Shown here piece by piece: positions 47,528-56,164 of a stretch of 64,000 nt of DNA; the stretch's first letter is position 1; every line of letters begins with the position of its first letter. Both the position numbers and the translations under genes were made by a program. The stretch is from Actinokineospora enzanensis DSM 44649. Lineage in GTDB: Bacteria > Actinomycetota > Actinomycetes > Mycobacteriales > Pseudonocardiaceae. The DNA lies in assembly GCF_000374445.1 (NCBI RefSeq), contig NZ_KB894409.1, positions 62,001 to 126,000 of the forward strand. Reading direction: 5' to 3'. Below the pieces are notes generated by a model. It was not told the DNA's origin and searched no databases. It saw only the letters and a program-made list of their open reading frames with translations.

Positions 47528-48781
47528 GTGCCTTTCCTGTGTGTGGATGTCGGATCGACGTGGACGAAGGGCGCGCTGATCTCGGCGGCCGGTGAGCTGT
47601 CGGGCACGGCCCAGCACGCCACCACGCCGCCGGAGGTACTCGACGGTGTGACCGCCGTGGCCTCGGCGCTGGGTGTCGCAGGCGCCGAGGTCCTGGTGTG
47701 CTCGTCGGCGGGCGGTGGTCTGCGGTTGGCTGTCGTGGGCCAGGAACGGCTGGTCAGCGCGGAGGCGGGCTACCGGGTCGCACTGTCGGCGGGAGCGAAG
47801 GTCGTGCACGTTTCGGCGGGACCGCTGAGCAACGTGCGGGCGCTGCGGGAGTCGCGGCCGGATGTCGTGCTGCTGGTCGGCGGCACCGATGGCGGAGACG
47901 AGCGGGTGTTGCTGCACAACGCCCGCAAGCTGGCTACGAACCGGGTGCGAGTGCCGATCGTGCTGGCGGGGAATGTCGCGGTGCAGGAGGCGGCTGTCGG
48001 CTTGTTGGCCGGGTGCACAGTCGTACCGACCGCCAATGTGCTGCCGGATGTGGGCGAGTTGAATCCCGGGCCCGCGCGGGCGGCGATCCGGGATGTGTTC
48101 CTGCGGCATGTGATCGGCGGGAAGGGGCTGTCGCGAAGCCCGCGTTTCCGTTCCCTGGTGCGGACTGTGACCCCTGACGCGGTACTCGCGGGAGTGTCCC
48201 GGCTTGCACACGCGGATAGTGGCGCGGTGCTGGTGGTCGATGTCGGCGGGGCCACTACGGACGTCTACTCGGCCGTATCCGATGCGGAACCCGGGGTGTC
48301 CGCGGTGGGTCTGCCCGCGGATCGGCGGACGGTCGAGGGCGACATCGGCATGCGTTGGTCGGCACCGGGAATCGTGACGGAGGCGTTGACCGAACGGCTG
48401 ATCACGGATGATCGGTTGATGGGCCCGGCGCGAGGCATGTCCGTGGACTTCGTACCGGGGACACCGGAAGAGGCCGCCGTGGACCGCGAACTGGCCACCC
48501 TGGCGACCGTGCTCGCCATCCGCCGCCACCTGCGCCACATCGACGGCAACCTGGGCCCGCGCGGGGCCGGACTGCTGATCCTGTCCGGCGGGTTCTTCCG
48601 CCACGCCACCGCCGACGCACTGACCGAAGTGGAGTCCACCCTCCGCGCCGACCCGATCCTGCGCCCCATCCTCCGCACAGCCACAGTGACCGTCGACCGC
48701 GACTACGTCCTGGCCCCGGCGGGCCTACTCGCCGACGCCGGTCACCATGCCGCCGCCGACAACCTCCTGCGGCGGCTGTAG
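47528..48781 (+). CDS. Glutamate mutase accessory protein MutL/GlmL-family ATPase, orphan
   Basis: The 417-residue protein is an ASKHA-fold ATPase. Phosphate 1 loop FLCVDVGSTWTKGAL opens it, the second phosphate loop is LVVDVGGATTDVYS (~235-248), and an adenosine loop LLILSGGFFRHA lies near the end. The family (GlmL) accompanies coenzyme B12-dependent glutamate mutase and probably repairs its cobalamin. No mutase subunit is in the window. Its position 9 bp after an amino acid permease, GTG start at 47528, suggests a role linked to amino acid metabolism. Function without the mutase is uncertain. Confidence 0.88.
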   Translation: MPFLCVDVGSTWTKGALISAAGELSGTAQHATTPPEVLDGVTAVASALGVAGAEVLVCSSAGGGLRLAVVGQERLVSAEAGYRVALSAGAKVVHVSAGPLSNVRALRESRPDVVLLVGGTDGGDERVLLHNARKLATNRVRVPIVLAGNVAVQEAAVGLLAGCTVVPTANVLPDVGELNPGPARAAIRDVFLRHVIGGKGLSRSPRFRSLVRTVTPDAVLAGVSRLAHADSGAVLVVDVGGATTDVYSAVSDAEPGVSAVGLPADRRTVEGDIGMRWSAPGIVTEALTERLITDDRLMGPARGMSVDFVPGTPEEAAVDRELATLATVLAIRRHLRHIDGNLGPRGAGLLILSGGFFRHATADALTEVESTLRADPILRPILRTATVTVDRDYVLAPAGLLADAGHHAAADNLLRRL

Positions 48782-48782
48782 T

Positions 48783-49112
48783 TCAGCCGGAGCAGAGAAA
48801 GCGGTGGGTGGGGGCATCGGAGTAGACGCTGTAGACGACGAACGCGGTGAACGCCAGCGCGATGATCAGCAGGATCGTGAGCGCGGGGGTTCGCTTCGCC
48901 CTCAGCACCAGGAAACCGCCCAGCAGGCATAGGGCGACAGCCGCCCAGGCGAGGAGGTAGGCCGAGGTGGGCATCGGCAACATGCCGTCACAGGTGCCGC
49001 CCCGTTGCCGCACCAGCCGCTGACTGACCTGCGCCCCCAGCACACCGAGCACGACGCCCAGGCCGACCGACATGGCCCCGACGATCGCAGGAACGCGGCG
49101 GTAGCCCTTCAC
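48783..49112 (-). CDS. Small three-helix membrane protein, unknown function
   Basis: The 109-residue protein has hydrophobic helices at ~8-27 (VPAIVGAMSVGLGVVLGVLG), ~51-69 (AYLLAWAAVALCLLGGFLVL) and ~76-96 (ALTILLIIALAFTAFVVYSV). A loop between helices 1 and 2 and the C-terminus carry cysteines that could pair (C41 and C107). I recognise no family. The start is GTG 49112. It ends one base from the MutL gene stop, tail to tail, and follows the CDF gene's end by 15 bp on the same strand. Confidence 0.65.
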   Translation of the reverse strand: MKGYRRVPAIVGAMSVGLGVVLGVLGAQVSQRLVRQRGGTCDGMLPMPTSAYLLAWAAVALCLLGGFLVLRAKRTPALTILLIIALAFTAFVVYSVYSDAPTHRFLCSG

Positions 49113-49127
49113 CGCTCTGCCGACAGG

Positions 49128-50051
49128 TCAGTTGGTGCGAACCGACTCGCGGTAAAGGTCCGGCTCCAGATAGATCAGCCGCGCCGCCGGTACCGCCGCG
49201 CGCACCCGGGCCTCCGCGTCATCGATCGCCTGGGCGACGTCCTCCATCGGCAACCCAGCCCGGAGCGCGATCTTGGCCGCGACCAACAGCTCCTCCGGCC
49301 CCAGGTACTGCGTCCGCAGGTGGATGATCCGCTCCACCTTCCCGGTGGCCAGCTCATCCTCGATCTTGGCCAGCTCCGCGGGCGTGGCCCCCTCACCGAT
49401 CAACAGCGACTTCATCTCGATGATCAGGATGATCGCGATGACCCCCAGCAGCACCCCGATGCACAGCGTGCCGACCCCGTCCCACACCGGGTCACCGGTG
49501 GCCACCGTCAGGCTCACCCCCAGCAACGCCAGGACCAGTCCGAGCAACGCACCCGCGTCCTCAAGCAGCACCACCGGCAGCTCGGGCGAGCGTGACTGGC
49601 GGATGAACCCCCACCACGACACATCCCCCTTGATCTTGCGGGACTCCTGGATGGCCGTGAAGAACGAGTACCCCTCCAGCCCGACCGCCACGATCAGGAT
49701 GCCGATGGCGATCCACGGGGACTCCAGCGGTTCCGGGTGGCCGACCTTGTGGATACCCTCGTAGAGCGCGAAGACCGAACCCAGCGTGAACAGCATCAGC
49801 GCGACCACGAACGAGTAGAAGTACCGGTCCCGCCCGTAGCCGAACGGGTGGTCGGAGGTGGCGCGGCGCTGGGAGGTCTTCTGGCCGAGCAGGAGCAGGC
49901 CCTGGTTGGAGGTGTCCGCCAGCGAGTGCACCGACTCGGCCAGCATCGAGGACGATCCGGTGATCAGGAAGCCGACGAACTTGGCGGCCGCGATCCCGGC
50001 GTTGGCGGCCAACGCGGCGAGGATGGCCCGGGTGCTGCCCCCTGCGGACAC
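49128..50051 (-). CDS. Cation diffusion facilitator family transporter
   Basis: The 307-residue protein has six helices with the CDF metal site in helix 2 (SSSMLAESVHSLADTSNQG, H-x3-D form) and its mate in helix 5 (VVLLEDAGALLGLVLALLG). A cytoplasmic C-terminal domain of ~80 residues follows, with the usual ferredoxin-like strands (VERIIHLRTQYLGPEELLVAAKI). The loop after helix 2 carries DHPFGYGRDRYFY, as in ZitB/YiiP-type exporters. It likely exports zinc or a similar divalent ion. The GTG at 50049-50051 has a GGGAGA site; longer frames upstream are arginine-rich and unlikely. Confidence 0.88.
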   Translation of the reverse strand: MSAGGSTRAILAALAANAGIAAAKFVGFLITGSSSMLAESVHSLADTSNQGLLLLGQKTSQRRATSDHPFGYGRDRYFYSFVVALMLFTLGSVFALYEGIHKVGHPEPLESPWIAIGILIVAVGLEGYSFFTAIQESRKIKGDVSWWGFIRQSRSPELPVVLLEDAGALLGLVLALLGVSLTVATGDPVWDGVGTLCIGVLLGVIAIILIIEMKSLLIGEGATPAELAKIEDELATGKVERIIHLRTQYLGPEELLVAAKIALRAGLPMEDVAQAIDDAEARVRAAVPAARLIYLEPDLYRESVRTN

Positions 50052-50119
50052 TGGCGTCTCCCTGGAGTCGGACGGAGTCGGAACGGACTGCGGATCGAAC
50101 CTGCTGGTCGGGACGGAGC

Positions 50120-51355
50120 CTAGAGCGTGTCGTGCGCGGGCGCCTCGGCACCCACGGTTGCCACGAACACCTGTGCCCGGCCGTCCGCGTGGACGGACAG
50201 GTCCGGGTCGCTCGCCGGGACCCACACCGACTGGCCGCGGCGCAACGGCACGCCGTCGACGGTGACCGAGCCTTCGGTGCACACCAGGATCAGCGGGCGG
50301 GCCCTCGGTAGGGGTACCTCGTCGGACTCGCCGTCCGCCCACTCGATCCGGGACAGTTCGAACTCCGGTGCCTCCGTGCGGTACGTGCGCAGCCTGCCGG
50401 TCTGGTCGCCGGTCGAGACCGGCATGTCGCCGCAGCCGAAGTCCAGCACGCGCAGCAGTTCCGGCACGTCCACGTGCTTGGGGGTGAGGCCGCCGCGCAG
50501 GATGTTGTCCGAGTTGGCCAGGATCTCCACGCCGGTGCCGTGCAGGTACGCGTGCAGGTTGCCCGCGGGCAGGTAGATGGCCTCGCCGGGCTGGAGCACG
50601 AGCCGGTTGAGCAGCAGCGCGGCCAGTACGCCCGCGTCGCCCGGGTAGCTCTCACCGAGTTCCAGCACCGTGCGGCACTCACGGGTGAACGCGCCGCGGG
50701 CCTTCACGTGTGCGACGCAGGCGTCCAGCAGGTCCGGCAGCAACCGGTCCAGGGCTGGCTGCGGCAGCGTGATCCATGTGGTGAACAGCGCGCGCAGGCC
50801 GTCCGGGTTGGGCTGGCCGACCAGCAGGTCGATGTGCGGGGACAGGCCGGGCGTGCGCAGCGACTCCAGCAGTTCGATCGTGCGGTGCGGGTCGCGGAAG
50901 CCCGCCAGCGCGTGGAACTCGGTGAGCGCGCAGACCAGTTCCGGCTTGGCCGTCGGGTCGGGGTAGTTGCGGTTGGCCGCGTCCCGGTGGATGCCCGCCG
51001 CCTCCTCGACCGCGTACCCGGACGCGGCCTGGGCCGCCGACGGGTGGGCCTGGATGCTCAGCGGCTCCTCCACCGCCAGCACCTTGAGCAGGAACGGCAG
51101 CCGGTTGCCCCAGCGCGCGGCGGTCGCGGCGCCCAGCTGGCCCGTCGGGTCGGCCTCGATCCTGGCCAGCAGCGAGTAGGACGTGCCCGCGCTGTCGACC
51201 ACGTGCGAGGGGTCGCCGGGGTGCGCGCCCATCCACAGCTCCGCCTCCGGGTGCGGGGTGGGCACCGGTCTGCCGAGCAGCTCCGCGATGGTCGTACGCG
51301 ACCCCCACGCATACGGGCGCACCGCATTGCGCAGCAGCTCCACCTGACTACTCAC
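50120..51355 (-). CDS. manA: Mannose-6-phosphate isomerase, class I
   Basis: The 411-residue enzyme interconverts fructose-6-P and mannose-6-P. It opens VELLRNAVRPYAWGSRTTIA and shows the zinc-ligand segments SIQAHPSAAQA (~103-113, Q and H) and YLPAGNLHAYLHGTGVEIL (~260-278), with ANSDNILRGGLTPKHVD just after. The GTG at 51353-51355 matches the homologues' N-terminus, though a GTG further upstream cannot be excluded. It starts the mannose branch that ManB continues. It lies after the SIS and Trm112 genes, all on the minus strand, as in M. tuberculosis. Confidence 0.93.
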   Translation of the reverse strand: MSSQVELLRNAVRPYAWGSRTTIAELLGRPVPTPHPEAELWMGAHPGDPSHVVDSAGTSYSLLARIEADPTGQLGAATAARWGNRLPFLLKVLAVEEPLSIQAHPSAAQAASGYAVEEAAGIHRDAANRNYPDPTAKPELVCALTEFHALAGFRDPHRTIELLESLRTPGLSPHIDLLVGQPNPDGLRALFTTWITLPQPALDRLLPDLLDACVAHVKARGAFTRECRTVLELGESYPGDAGVLAALLLNRLVLQPGEAIYLPAGNLHAYLHGTGVEILANSDNILRGGLTPKHVDVPELLRVLDFGCGDMPVSTGDQTGRLRTYRTEAPEFELSRIEWADGESDEVPLPRARPLILVCTEGSVTVDGVPLRRGQSVWVPASDPDLSVHADGRAQVFVATVGAEAPAHDTL

Positions 51356-51520
51356 TCCCTCGTGCGTGCCCGCGCCCGCCGCGCCCGGCACGTCGTCGCC
51401 GCCCCCGTCCCGGGTCGGCTCGTCCTCTCGCCCGGTGCGGACCACGCGCGTGCGGGCCCGCTCGCCCGTTCGCGCACCCGCCCGGTGCCGCCTTCGCTCA
51501 CGTCCTGGTCCGGCGCCGCC

Positions 51521-52615
51521 TCACGCCGTGGCGGGCGCGTACCGCCCGGACCCGCCGGTGGTGCCCGCCGCCAACCCGAGGTACAGCGCGGCCAGCTCGA
51601 AGCGGAGCGCGAGCACGGCGGCGCAGGTCGGTTCGTCCGCGGTGATCTCCTCGGCCGGGGCGAGCACGTCCGCGCCCGGCAGCGTCTCGGTGGCCTGCCT
51701 GCGCACAGGGTCGCCCGGTCGGGCGCGCACGGCCAGCAGCAGGACCCGGGGCGGCGCGCCGACGGAGCCGTCCACGTCGTCCGGGTCGGCGAAGATGTCG
51801 CGGCCCGCGGTGGCCCGCACGGCCGAGCGGTGCAGTGCCAGCCTGCTGCCCGCCTGCAGGTAGCCTGCGACATCGCAGACCAGGTCGGTGTGCGTGCCGA
51901 GTACCTGCACGGCGTGCCTGCCGACCGCGGTGGCCACGTGGTCCAGGCCCCACAGCAGCGGCGCGTGCTCGGCCAGCCGCAGCGCCAGTGTCTTGGCCGG
52001 GTTGACGAACGACTCGTGCTGCGGGTGGCTGCGCTCGGCCTCCCGGTCCAGCTCGTCGGCCAGCAGGTCGACGTCCAGCCGGAGCAGGCCAAGGGCGTCC
52101 AGCGCGAGCAGGCCCGCGGTGTACGCCTTGGGGAAGCCGAAGCCGGGCCGCACCGCCAGCCGCGGCGTGATCAGCACGCCGCCGCCCGCGGCCGCCGCCG
52201 CGACCGGTCCCTCGGCGGGCGCGGTGAGCACCACGCCCGCGCCGCGCCTGCCCGCCCGGTCCACGCCCTCGGCGAGCGCCGGGTCGCCCGGGTCGTCGGT
52301 GTGCCCGATGACCACGTCCAGCGCGCCGACCCACGGCGGCACCTGGTCGGTGACCACCAGCGGCACCCCGCACGAGGGCAGCAGCAGCTCGGCCAGCAGC
52401 CGGGACACCGCCGGGCCGAGGCCGGGCCGGGTGATCAGCACGATGGCCCGCGGCCGGTGCCCGGCCAGCCGGTCGAGGCCCGCTTCCCGAGCGGCCTCGG
52501 CGGTGGCGCGGACCTGCGCGCCCGCCATGGCCGCGGCGCGCAGCAGCCCCTCCTGGTCGGCCTCGCCCAGCCGGGTGAGGTCGTCCAGCAGGCTGTCGTC
52601 GGCCGCGCTGGTCAC
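51521..52615 (-). CDS. SIS-domain sugar isomerase-like protein (Rv3256c/TobH-like)
   Basis: The 364-residue protein is a pseudo-dimer of SIS domains. The first half has RPRAIVLITRPGLGPAVSRL and LPLVVTDQVPPW-type Rossmann strands; the second resembles the phosphoglucose/phosphomannose isomerase C-terminal domain. I see no intact catalytic glutamate-histidine pair typical of PGI. The gene lies between manB/Trm112 and manA in most actinomycetes, suggesting a sugar-phosphate binding role in mannose metabolism. The GTG start overlaps the Trm112 gene stop by 4 bp. Confidence 0.72.
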   Translation of the reverse strand: MTSAADDSLLDDLTRLGEADQEGLLRAAAMAGAQVRATAEAAREAGLDRLAGHRPRAIVLITRPGLGPAVSRLLAELLLPSCGVPLVVTDQVPPWVGALDVVIGHTDDPGDPALAEGVDRAGRRGAGVVLTAPAEGPVAAAAAGGGVLITPRLAVRPGFGFPKAYTAGLLALDALGLLRLDVDLLADELDREAERSHPQHESFVNPAKTLALRLAEHAPLLWGLDHVATAVGRHAVQVLGTHTDLVCDVAGYLQAGSRLALHRSAVRATAGRDIFADPDDVDGSVGAPPRVLLLAVRARPGDPVRRQATETLPGADVLAPAEEITADEPTCAAVLALRFELAALYLGLAAGTTGGSGRYAPATA

Positions 52616-52809
52616 GGTCGGTCCGGTTCGACGGCCTCGTCCAGCAGCAACACCGGGATGCCGTCCGTGACGGGGAACTGCCTGCCGCACTCGGTGCAGG
52701 TCAGCGCGTCCGCGGCCGGGTCGTCCGGGGTGCCGGTGACCAGCGGGGCGTGGTCGTCCGACGGGCACGCGAGGATGTCCAACAGCTGCCGGTCGAGTGT
52801 CACTGCCAT
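52612..52809 (-). CDS. Trm112-family zinc-ribbon-like protein
   Basis: The 65-residue protein has a Trm112 layout: LDRQLLDILACPSDDHAPL at the start and ADALTCTECGRQFPVTDGIPVLL at the end. Cysteines C15, C38 and C41 remain of the usual zinc site. Trm112 activates methyltransferases in eukaryotes, and bacterial copies may act on other partners. Here it is co-encoded with the SIS gene (GTGA overlap) between manB and manA, so a partner in sugar metabolism is conceivable. The ATG at 52809 follows a GAGGA site. Confidence 0.85.
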   Translation of the reverse strand: MAVTLDRQLLDILACPSDDHAPLVTGTPDDPAADALTCTECGRQFPVTDGIPVLLLDEAVEPDRP

Positions 52810-52861
52810 GGTCGGTCCTCCTCGTGGTCCAGTGTCCCAGGATTGGGTGGGTAATCGCAGT

Positions 52862-54247
52862 TCAGGCGCGCACGATCGCCAGCACTCGGTCGCGGATCGC
52901 GGCCACGGCGGCGTCGTCGGCCGCCTCCACGTTGAGCCGCAGCAGCGGCTCGGTGTTGGAGGCGCGCAGGTTGAACCAGCCGCCGTCGGGCAGCTGCACG
53001 GTCAGCCCGTCCAGCTCGTCCAGGGTCACCCCGGGCTGCGCGCTGAACTCGGCCTTGATCGCGGCCAGCCGCCCGGCCTGGTCGGCCACCGTGGAGTTGA
53101 TCTCCCCGGAGGCGGCGTAGCGGTTGTACTCGCGGGTCAGCTCGGACAGCGGCCCGGCCTGTCCGCCCAGCGCGGCCAGCACGTGCAGGGCGGCGAGCAT
53201 GCCGGTGTCGGCCCGCCAGAAGTCGCGGAAGTAGTAGTGCGCGGAGTGCTCGCCGCCGAAGATCGCGCCGGTGCGGGCCATCTCCTGCTTGATGAACGAG
53301 TGCCCCACCCTGGTGCGCACCGGGTTGCCGCCGTGCTCGGCGACGATCTCCGGCACCGCGTGCGAGGTGATCAGGTTGTAGATGACGGTGGCGCCCGGCT
53401 CCTTGGCCAGCTCGCGCACCGCGACCAGGGCGGTGATCGCGCTCGGCGAGACCGGCTCGCCGCGCTCGTCCACCACGAAGCAGCGGTCCGCGTCGCCGTC
53501 GAAGGCCAGGCCCGCGTCCGCGCCGACCTCGCGCACCTTGGCCTGCAGGTCCACGATGTTCTTCGGGTCGAGCGGGTTGGCCTCGTGGTTGGGGAAGCTG
53601 CCGTCGAGCTCGAAGTACATCGGCACGACCTCGACCGGCAGGCCGTCGAACACGCTGGGCACGGTGTACCCGCCCATGCCGTTGCCCGCGTCCACCACGA
53701 CCTTCAGCGGCCGGATGGCCGCCAGGTCGACCAGTTTGCGCAGATAGGCGGCGTAGTCGGCGAGCAGGTCGCGGGTCTGCACGGAGCCTGCCGCCGCAGG
53801 CCCACGGACCATGTCCCGGTTTTCCAGGCTCTCCAACGGCTGCGCGAGCTGGACCTCCACATCGCGCTGGATGTCGGTGAGGCCGGAGTCCTGGCCGATC
53901 GGCGCGGCCCCGGCGCGGCAGAGCTTGATCCCGTTGTACTTGGCCGGGTTGTGGCTCGCGGTGAACATCGCGCCAGGCAGGTCGAGGCTACCCGCCGCGT
54001 AGTAGAGCATGTCGGTGCTGGCCAGCCCGATGCTGACCACGTCGAGGCCCTGGCCGGTCACCCCTTCGGCGAAGGCGGCGGCCAGGCCGGGCGACGAGTC
54101 CCGCATGTCGTGCCCGACGACCACGGCGGTCCCGCCCACCAGCCGCGCGAACGCGGCGCCGATGGCGCGCACCAGGTCGTTGTCGATCTGTTCGCCCACC
54201 ACGCCGCGGATGTCGTAGGCCTTGAAGACACCGGACAGGTCGCGCAC
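52862..54247 (-). CDS. manB: Phosphomannomutase/phosphoglucomutase
   Basis: The 461-residue enzyme of the alpha-D-phosphohexomutase group converts mannose-6-P to mannose-1-P for GDP-mannose and cell-wall glycans. It shows KAYDIRGVVGEQI near the start, the phosphoserine loop TASHNPAKYNG (S98 is the catalytic serine), the magnesium loop FDGDADR, the sugar-binding GGEHSAHYYFRDF and the C-terminal RASNTEPLLR phosphate clasp. The start is GTG 54247. A mutase of this type near DUF3499 and whiB matches Rv3257c. Confidence 0.94.
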   Translation of the reverse strand: MRDLSGVFKAYDIRGVVGEQIDNDLVRAIGAAFARLVGGTAVVVGHDMRDSSPGLAAAFAEGVTGQGLDVVSIGLASTDMLYYAAGSLDLPGAMFTASHNPAKYNGIKLCRAGAAPIGQDSGLTDIQRDVEVQLAQPLESLENRDMVRGPAAAGSVQTRDLLADYAAYLRKLVDLAAIRPLKVVVDAGNGMGGYTVPSVFDGLPVEVVPMYFELDGSFPNHEANPLDPKNIVDLQAKVREVGADAGLAFDGDADRCFVVDERGEPVSPSAITALVAVRELAKEPGATVIYNLITSHAVPEIVAEHGGNPVRTRVGHSFIKQEMARTGAIFGGEHSAHYYFRDFWRADTGMLAALHVLAALGGQAGPLSELTREYNRYAASGEINSTVADQAGRLAAIKAEFSAQPGVTLDELDGLTVQLPDGGWFNLRASNTEPLLRLNVEAADDAAVAAIRDRVLAIVRA

Positions 54248-54385
54248 GGGGTTCTCCCAGGGGTTCGGGCCGGCGGCCGGGACGAGCCGCCCGCGATTGC
54301 TTGGCTGGGAGCCTACCGGCGACGCGCGCGGACCGATGGACAGTCCGGGGTCAGGTCCGGGAGTCGCGGGATCCGGTCACCGGTT

Positions 54386-54745
54386 TCAGTCACTTATCGG
54401 GTCGGGCAACACCCGAAGGTGGCCCCGCCTGCCCGCGCTCGGGCCCGGCTCGGGCGCCTCGACCGGGCGGTCCACCCGGCCCGCCTCGCGCACCGCCTCG
54501 GCCAGCGCGGTCAGGTCGTCCACGGTCGGCTCCGGGAGGGCGAACTCGCCGTCGTGCCGGACGACCTCCCAGCCGCGCGGCACGGTCAGCCGCAGGGCGT
54601 GCTCCTCGCACAGGTCATAGCTGTGCGGTTCGGAGTAGGTGGCCAACGGGCCGACGACCGCCGTGGACTCGGCGTAGGCGTAAGTCAGCGTGGCGACGGC
54701 CGGGTTCAGACACCCGGTTCGCGAACACCGACGCACGCTCCGCAC
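54386..54745 (-). CDS. DUF3499 family zinc-ribbon-like protein (Rv3258c-like)
   Basis: The 119-residue protein starts at GTG 54745 (VRSVRRCSRTGCLNPAVATL). Two pairs of metal-like ligands, C7/C12 near the start and C46/H49 in YDLCEEHALRL, suggest a small zinc fold of ~55 residues with the YAYAESTAVVGPLAT strand between. The rest is acidic and unstructured. The family is conserved beside manB and the metallopeptidase-like gene in actinomycetes (DUF3499). Its function is unknown. Confidence 0.82.
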   Translation of the reverse strand: MRSVRRCSRTGCLNPAVATLTYAYAESTAVVGPLATYSEPHSYDLCEEHALRLTVPRGWEVVRHDGEFALPEPTVDDLTALAEAVREAGRVDRPVEAPEPGPSAGRRGHLRVLPDPISD

Positions 54746-54855
54746 GATCGGTGACCATAGCGCCTTTCCGGCGCCATGCGCCCCAAGTGCCCCACGACAC
54801 GCCCCCGACACGCCCATCCGGACCAGCGCGGCACCCGCGTACCCTGCTCAGGGTG

Positions 54856-55311
54856 GTGACGGCTCGCAGTTCCAGGCGACGCGGACGACGCAACCGCGAC
54901 CGACACGGCCGCGGCCTGCGCGGCCCGCTCTACCCCTCGACCCTTCCGGCGGCCAGCACCAGGGCGGAGAAGTTCGACGCCCTGGTCCTCGACGCGCTGG
55001 AGCCGATCGAGGCACGCTGGCGCACCGAGCTGACGAAGCTGGACGTCGCGGTGGACGACGTGCCCGAGGTCACACCGGATACGCCGGAGGGCGTGCTGGC
55101 CGACAGCGGGGTGCCGCTGGCCCGGCTGGTGCGGGCGGGGGTCGACCGGCGCGGACAGCCGACGCGTGCGCGGATCGTGCTGTACCGGCGGCCGCTGGAG
55201 GCCCGCGCGAAGGACAGTGCGGACCTGGCGGACCTGGTGCATGACGTGCTGGTCGAGCAGGTGGCGAGCTACCTGGGCCTGGACCCGGGCGTCATCGACG
55301 GCGAGGGCTGA
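54856..55311 (+). CDS. Metallopeptidase-family protein without the zinc-binding residues (Rv3259-like)
   Basis: The 151-residue protein has an arginine-rich start (~1-25), then the minimal zincin-like fold of the DUF1025 group: EKFDALVLDALEPIEARW, RIVLYRRPLEARAKDSADL and the active-site helix. Where zinc proteases of the family have H-E-V-A-H-H-F-G, this protein has E134-Q-V-A-S138-Y-L-G141, so both histidines and the catalytic glutamate are replaced. It is therefore probably not a peptidase. The GTG at 54856 is chosen; GTG 54853 is next to it. It is divergent from DUF3499. Confidence 0.8.
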   Translation: MTARSSRRRGRRNRDRHGRGLRGPLYPSTLPAASTRAEKFDALVLDALEPIEARWRTELTKLDVAVDDVPEVTPDTPEGVLADSGVPLARLVRAGVDRRGQPTRARIVLYRRPLEARAKDSADLADLVHDVLVEQVASYLGLDPGVIDGEG

Positions 55312-55314
55312 GCC

Positions 55315-55803
55315 TCAGGATCGCTCGATCGTCATGTTGTCCCAGTCGTCCGAGGGTCTGCCCATGGTTCTGCGCAGGGTCCGACGGTTGGTCATGAGGC
55401 TGTTGGCGTAGCAGTAGGGCGCGTTGAGGCCGTCCATCTCGACCAGCTCGTCGTCCGGCAGGCTCGCCACGGCCAGGTCGTACCAGTCCAGGGCCTCGGC
55501 GTGGTCGCCGCGTTCCTGGGCGAGTTCGGCGACCAGCTGACAGGGCGCCGACCAGCGGGGTTGCTCGGTGCGCAACAGCATGAGCTGTTCGCCCGCCTCC
55601 TGCTCGCGGCCGAGGGAGAACAACAGGTCGGCCATCGAGGTGCGGGCGTAGGCGCGCTCCTCGCCGCCGAGCGCGATGGCCCGCTCGATCAACGCGATGG
55701 CCTGCTCCGATCGTCCCGCCACGCGGTGGGCATGCGCGCGTTCGAGGAGGGAATCGAGCCCGTTGTCGGTCACGCGCTGCAAGTTAGCAAGTTCCGCTTG
55801 CAC
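55315..55803 (-). CDS. Tetratricopeptide-repeat protein
   Basis: The ~162-residue protein is all helical with three to four TPR-like units (SLLERAHAHRVAGRSEQAIA, AYARTSMADLLFSLGREQEA, AELAQERGDHAEALDWYDLA) and a C-terminal tail. The GTG at 55803 follows GGTGAG and is 4 bp after the GntR stop; GTG 55773 is the alternative without a ribosome site. It is co-transcribed with the GntR and Nudix genes and likely binds another protein. It converges on the metallopeptidase-like gene with 3 bp between stops. Confidence 0.78.
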   Translation of the reverse strand: MQAELANLQRVTDNGLDSLLERAHAHRVAGRSEQAIALIERAIALGGEERAYARTSMADLLFSLGREQEAGEQLMLLRTEQPRWSAPCQLVAELAQERGDHAEALDWYDLAVASLPDDELVEMDGLNAPYCYANSLMTNRRTLRRTMGRPSDDWDNMTIERS

Positions 55804-55807
55804 GCGC

Positions 55808-56164
55808 TCACCCGACGCGCAATGCCGCCCGCGCGATTTCCAGGGCGGCGTCGGCGTCGATTCCGAGCATCCGCGTCGTTTCCGCGAAACGCTCGGCGGC
55901 TTCCTTGGCACGTTGCAGGGTGCGGTCACCTGCCGCGCTGACAAAGGTGCCCGCCCGGCCCCGGGTTTCCACCAGACCGGCCTCTTCCAGCTCCCGGTAC
56001 GCGCGGGCCACGGTGTTCGCGGCCAGCCCCAATTCGGCCGCCAATGCCCGCACGGTGGGGAGTTTGGTGCCGACGGCGAGCGTGCGGTCGTTGATCTGCT
56101 TGGCGAACCCGACCCGTACCTGCTCGAACGGCGGCACCGACGAATCCGGGTCGAGCGCGATCAT
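55808..56164 (-). CDS. GntR-family transcriptional regulator, YtrA-like short type
   Basis: The 118-residue protein consists of the winged helix (PPFEQVRVGFAKQINDRTLA, then LPTVRALAAELGLAANTVARAYRELEEAGLVETRG, ~residues 10-75) plus a ~40-residue helical tail, too small for a ligand domain. This is the YtrA-type layout, where regulators often control the genes they are encoded with. The ATG at 56164 overlaps the Nudix stop by 4 bp (ATGA). Its operator is not visible. Confidence 0.88.
   Translation of the reverse strand: MIALDPDSSVPPFEQVRVGFAKQINDRTLAVGTKLPTVRALAAELGLAANTVARAYRELEEAGLVETRGRAGTFVSAAGDRTLQRAKEAAERFAETTRMLGIDADAALEIARAALRVG

Noticed and set aside
50474..54754. A 1426-codon plus-strand frame opposite manA, the SIS gene and manB
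   Set aside because: Real genes with clear motifs lie on the other strand; this frame is low-complexity and has no ribosome site.
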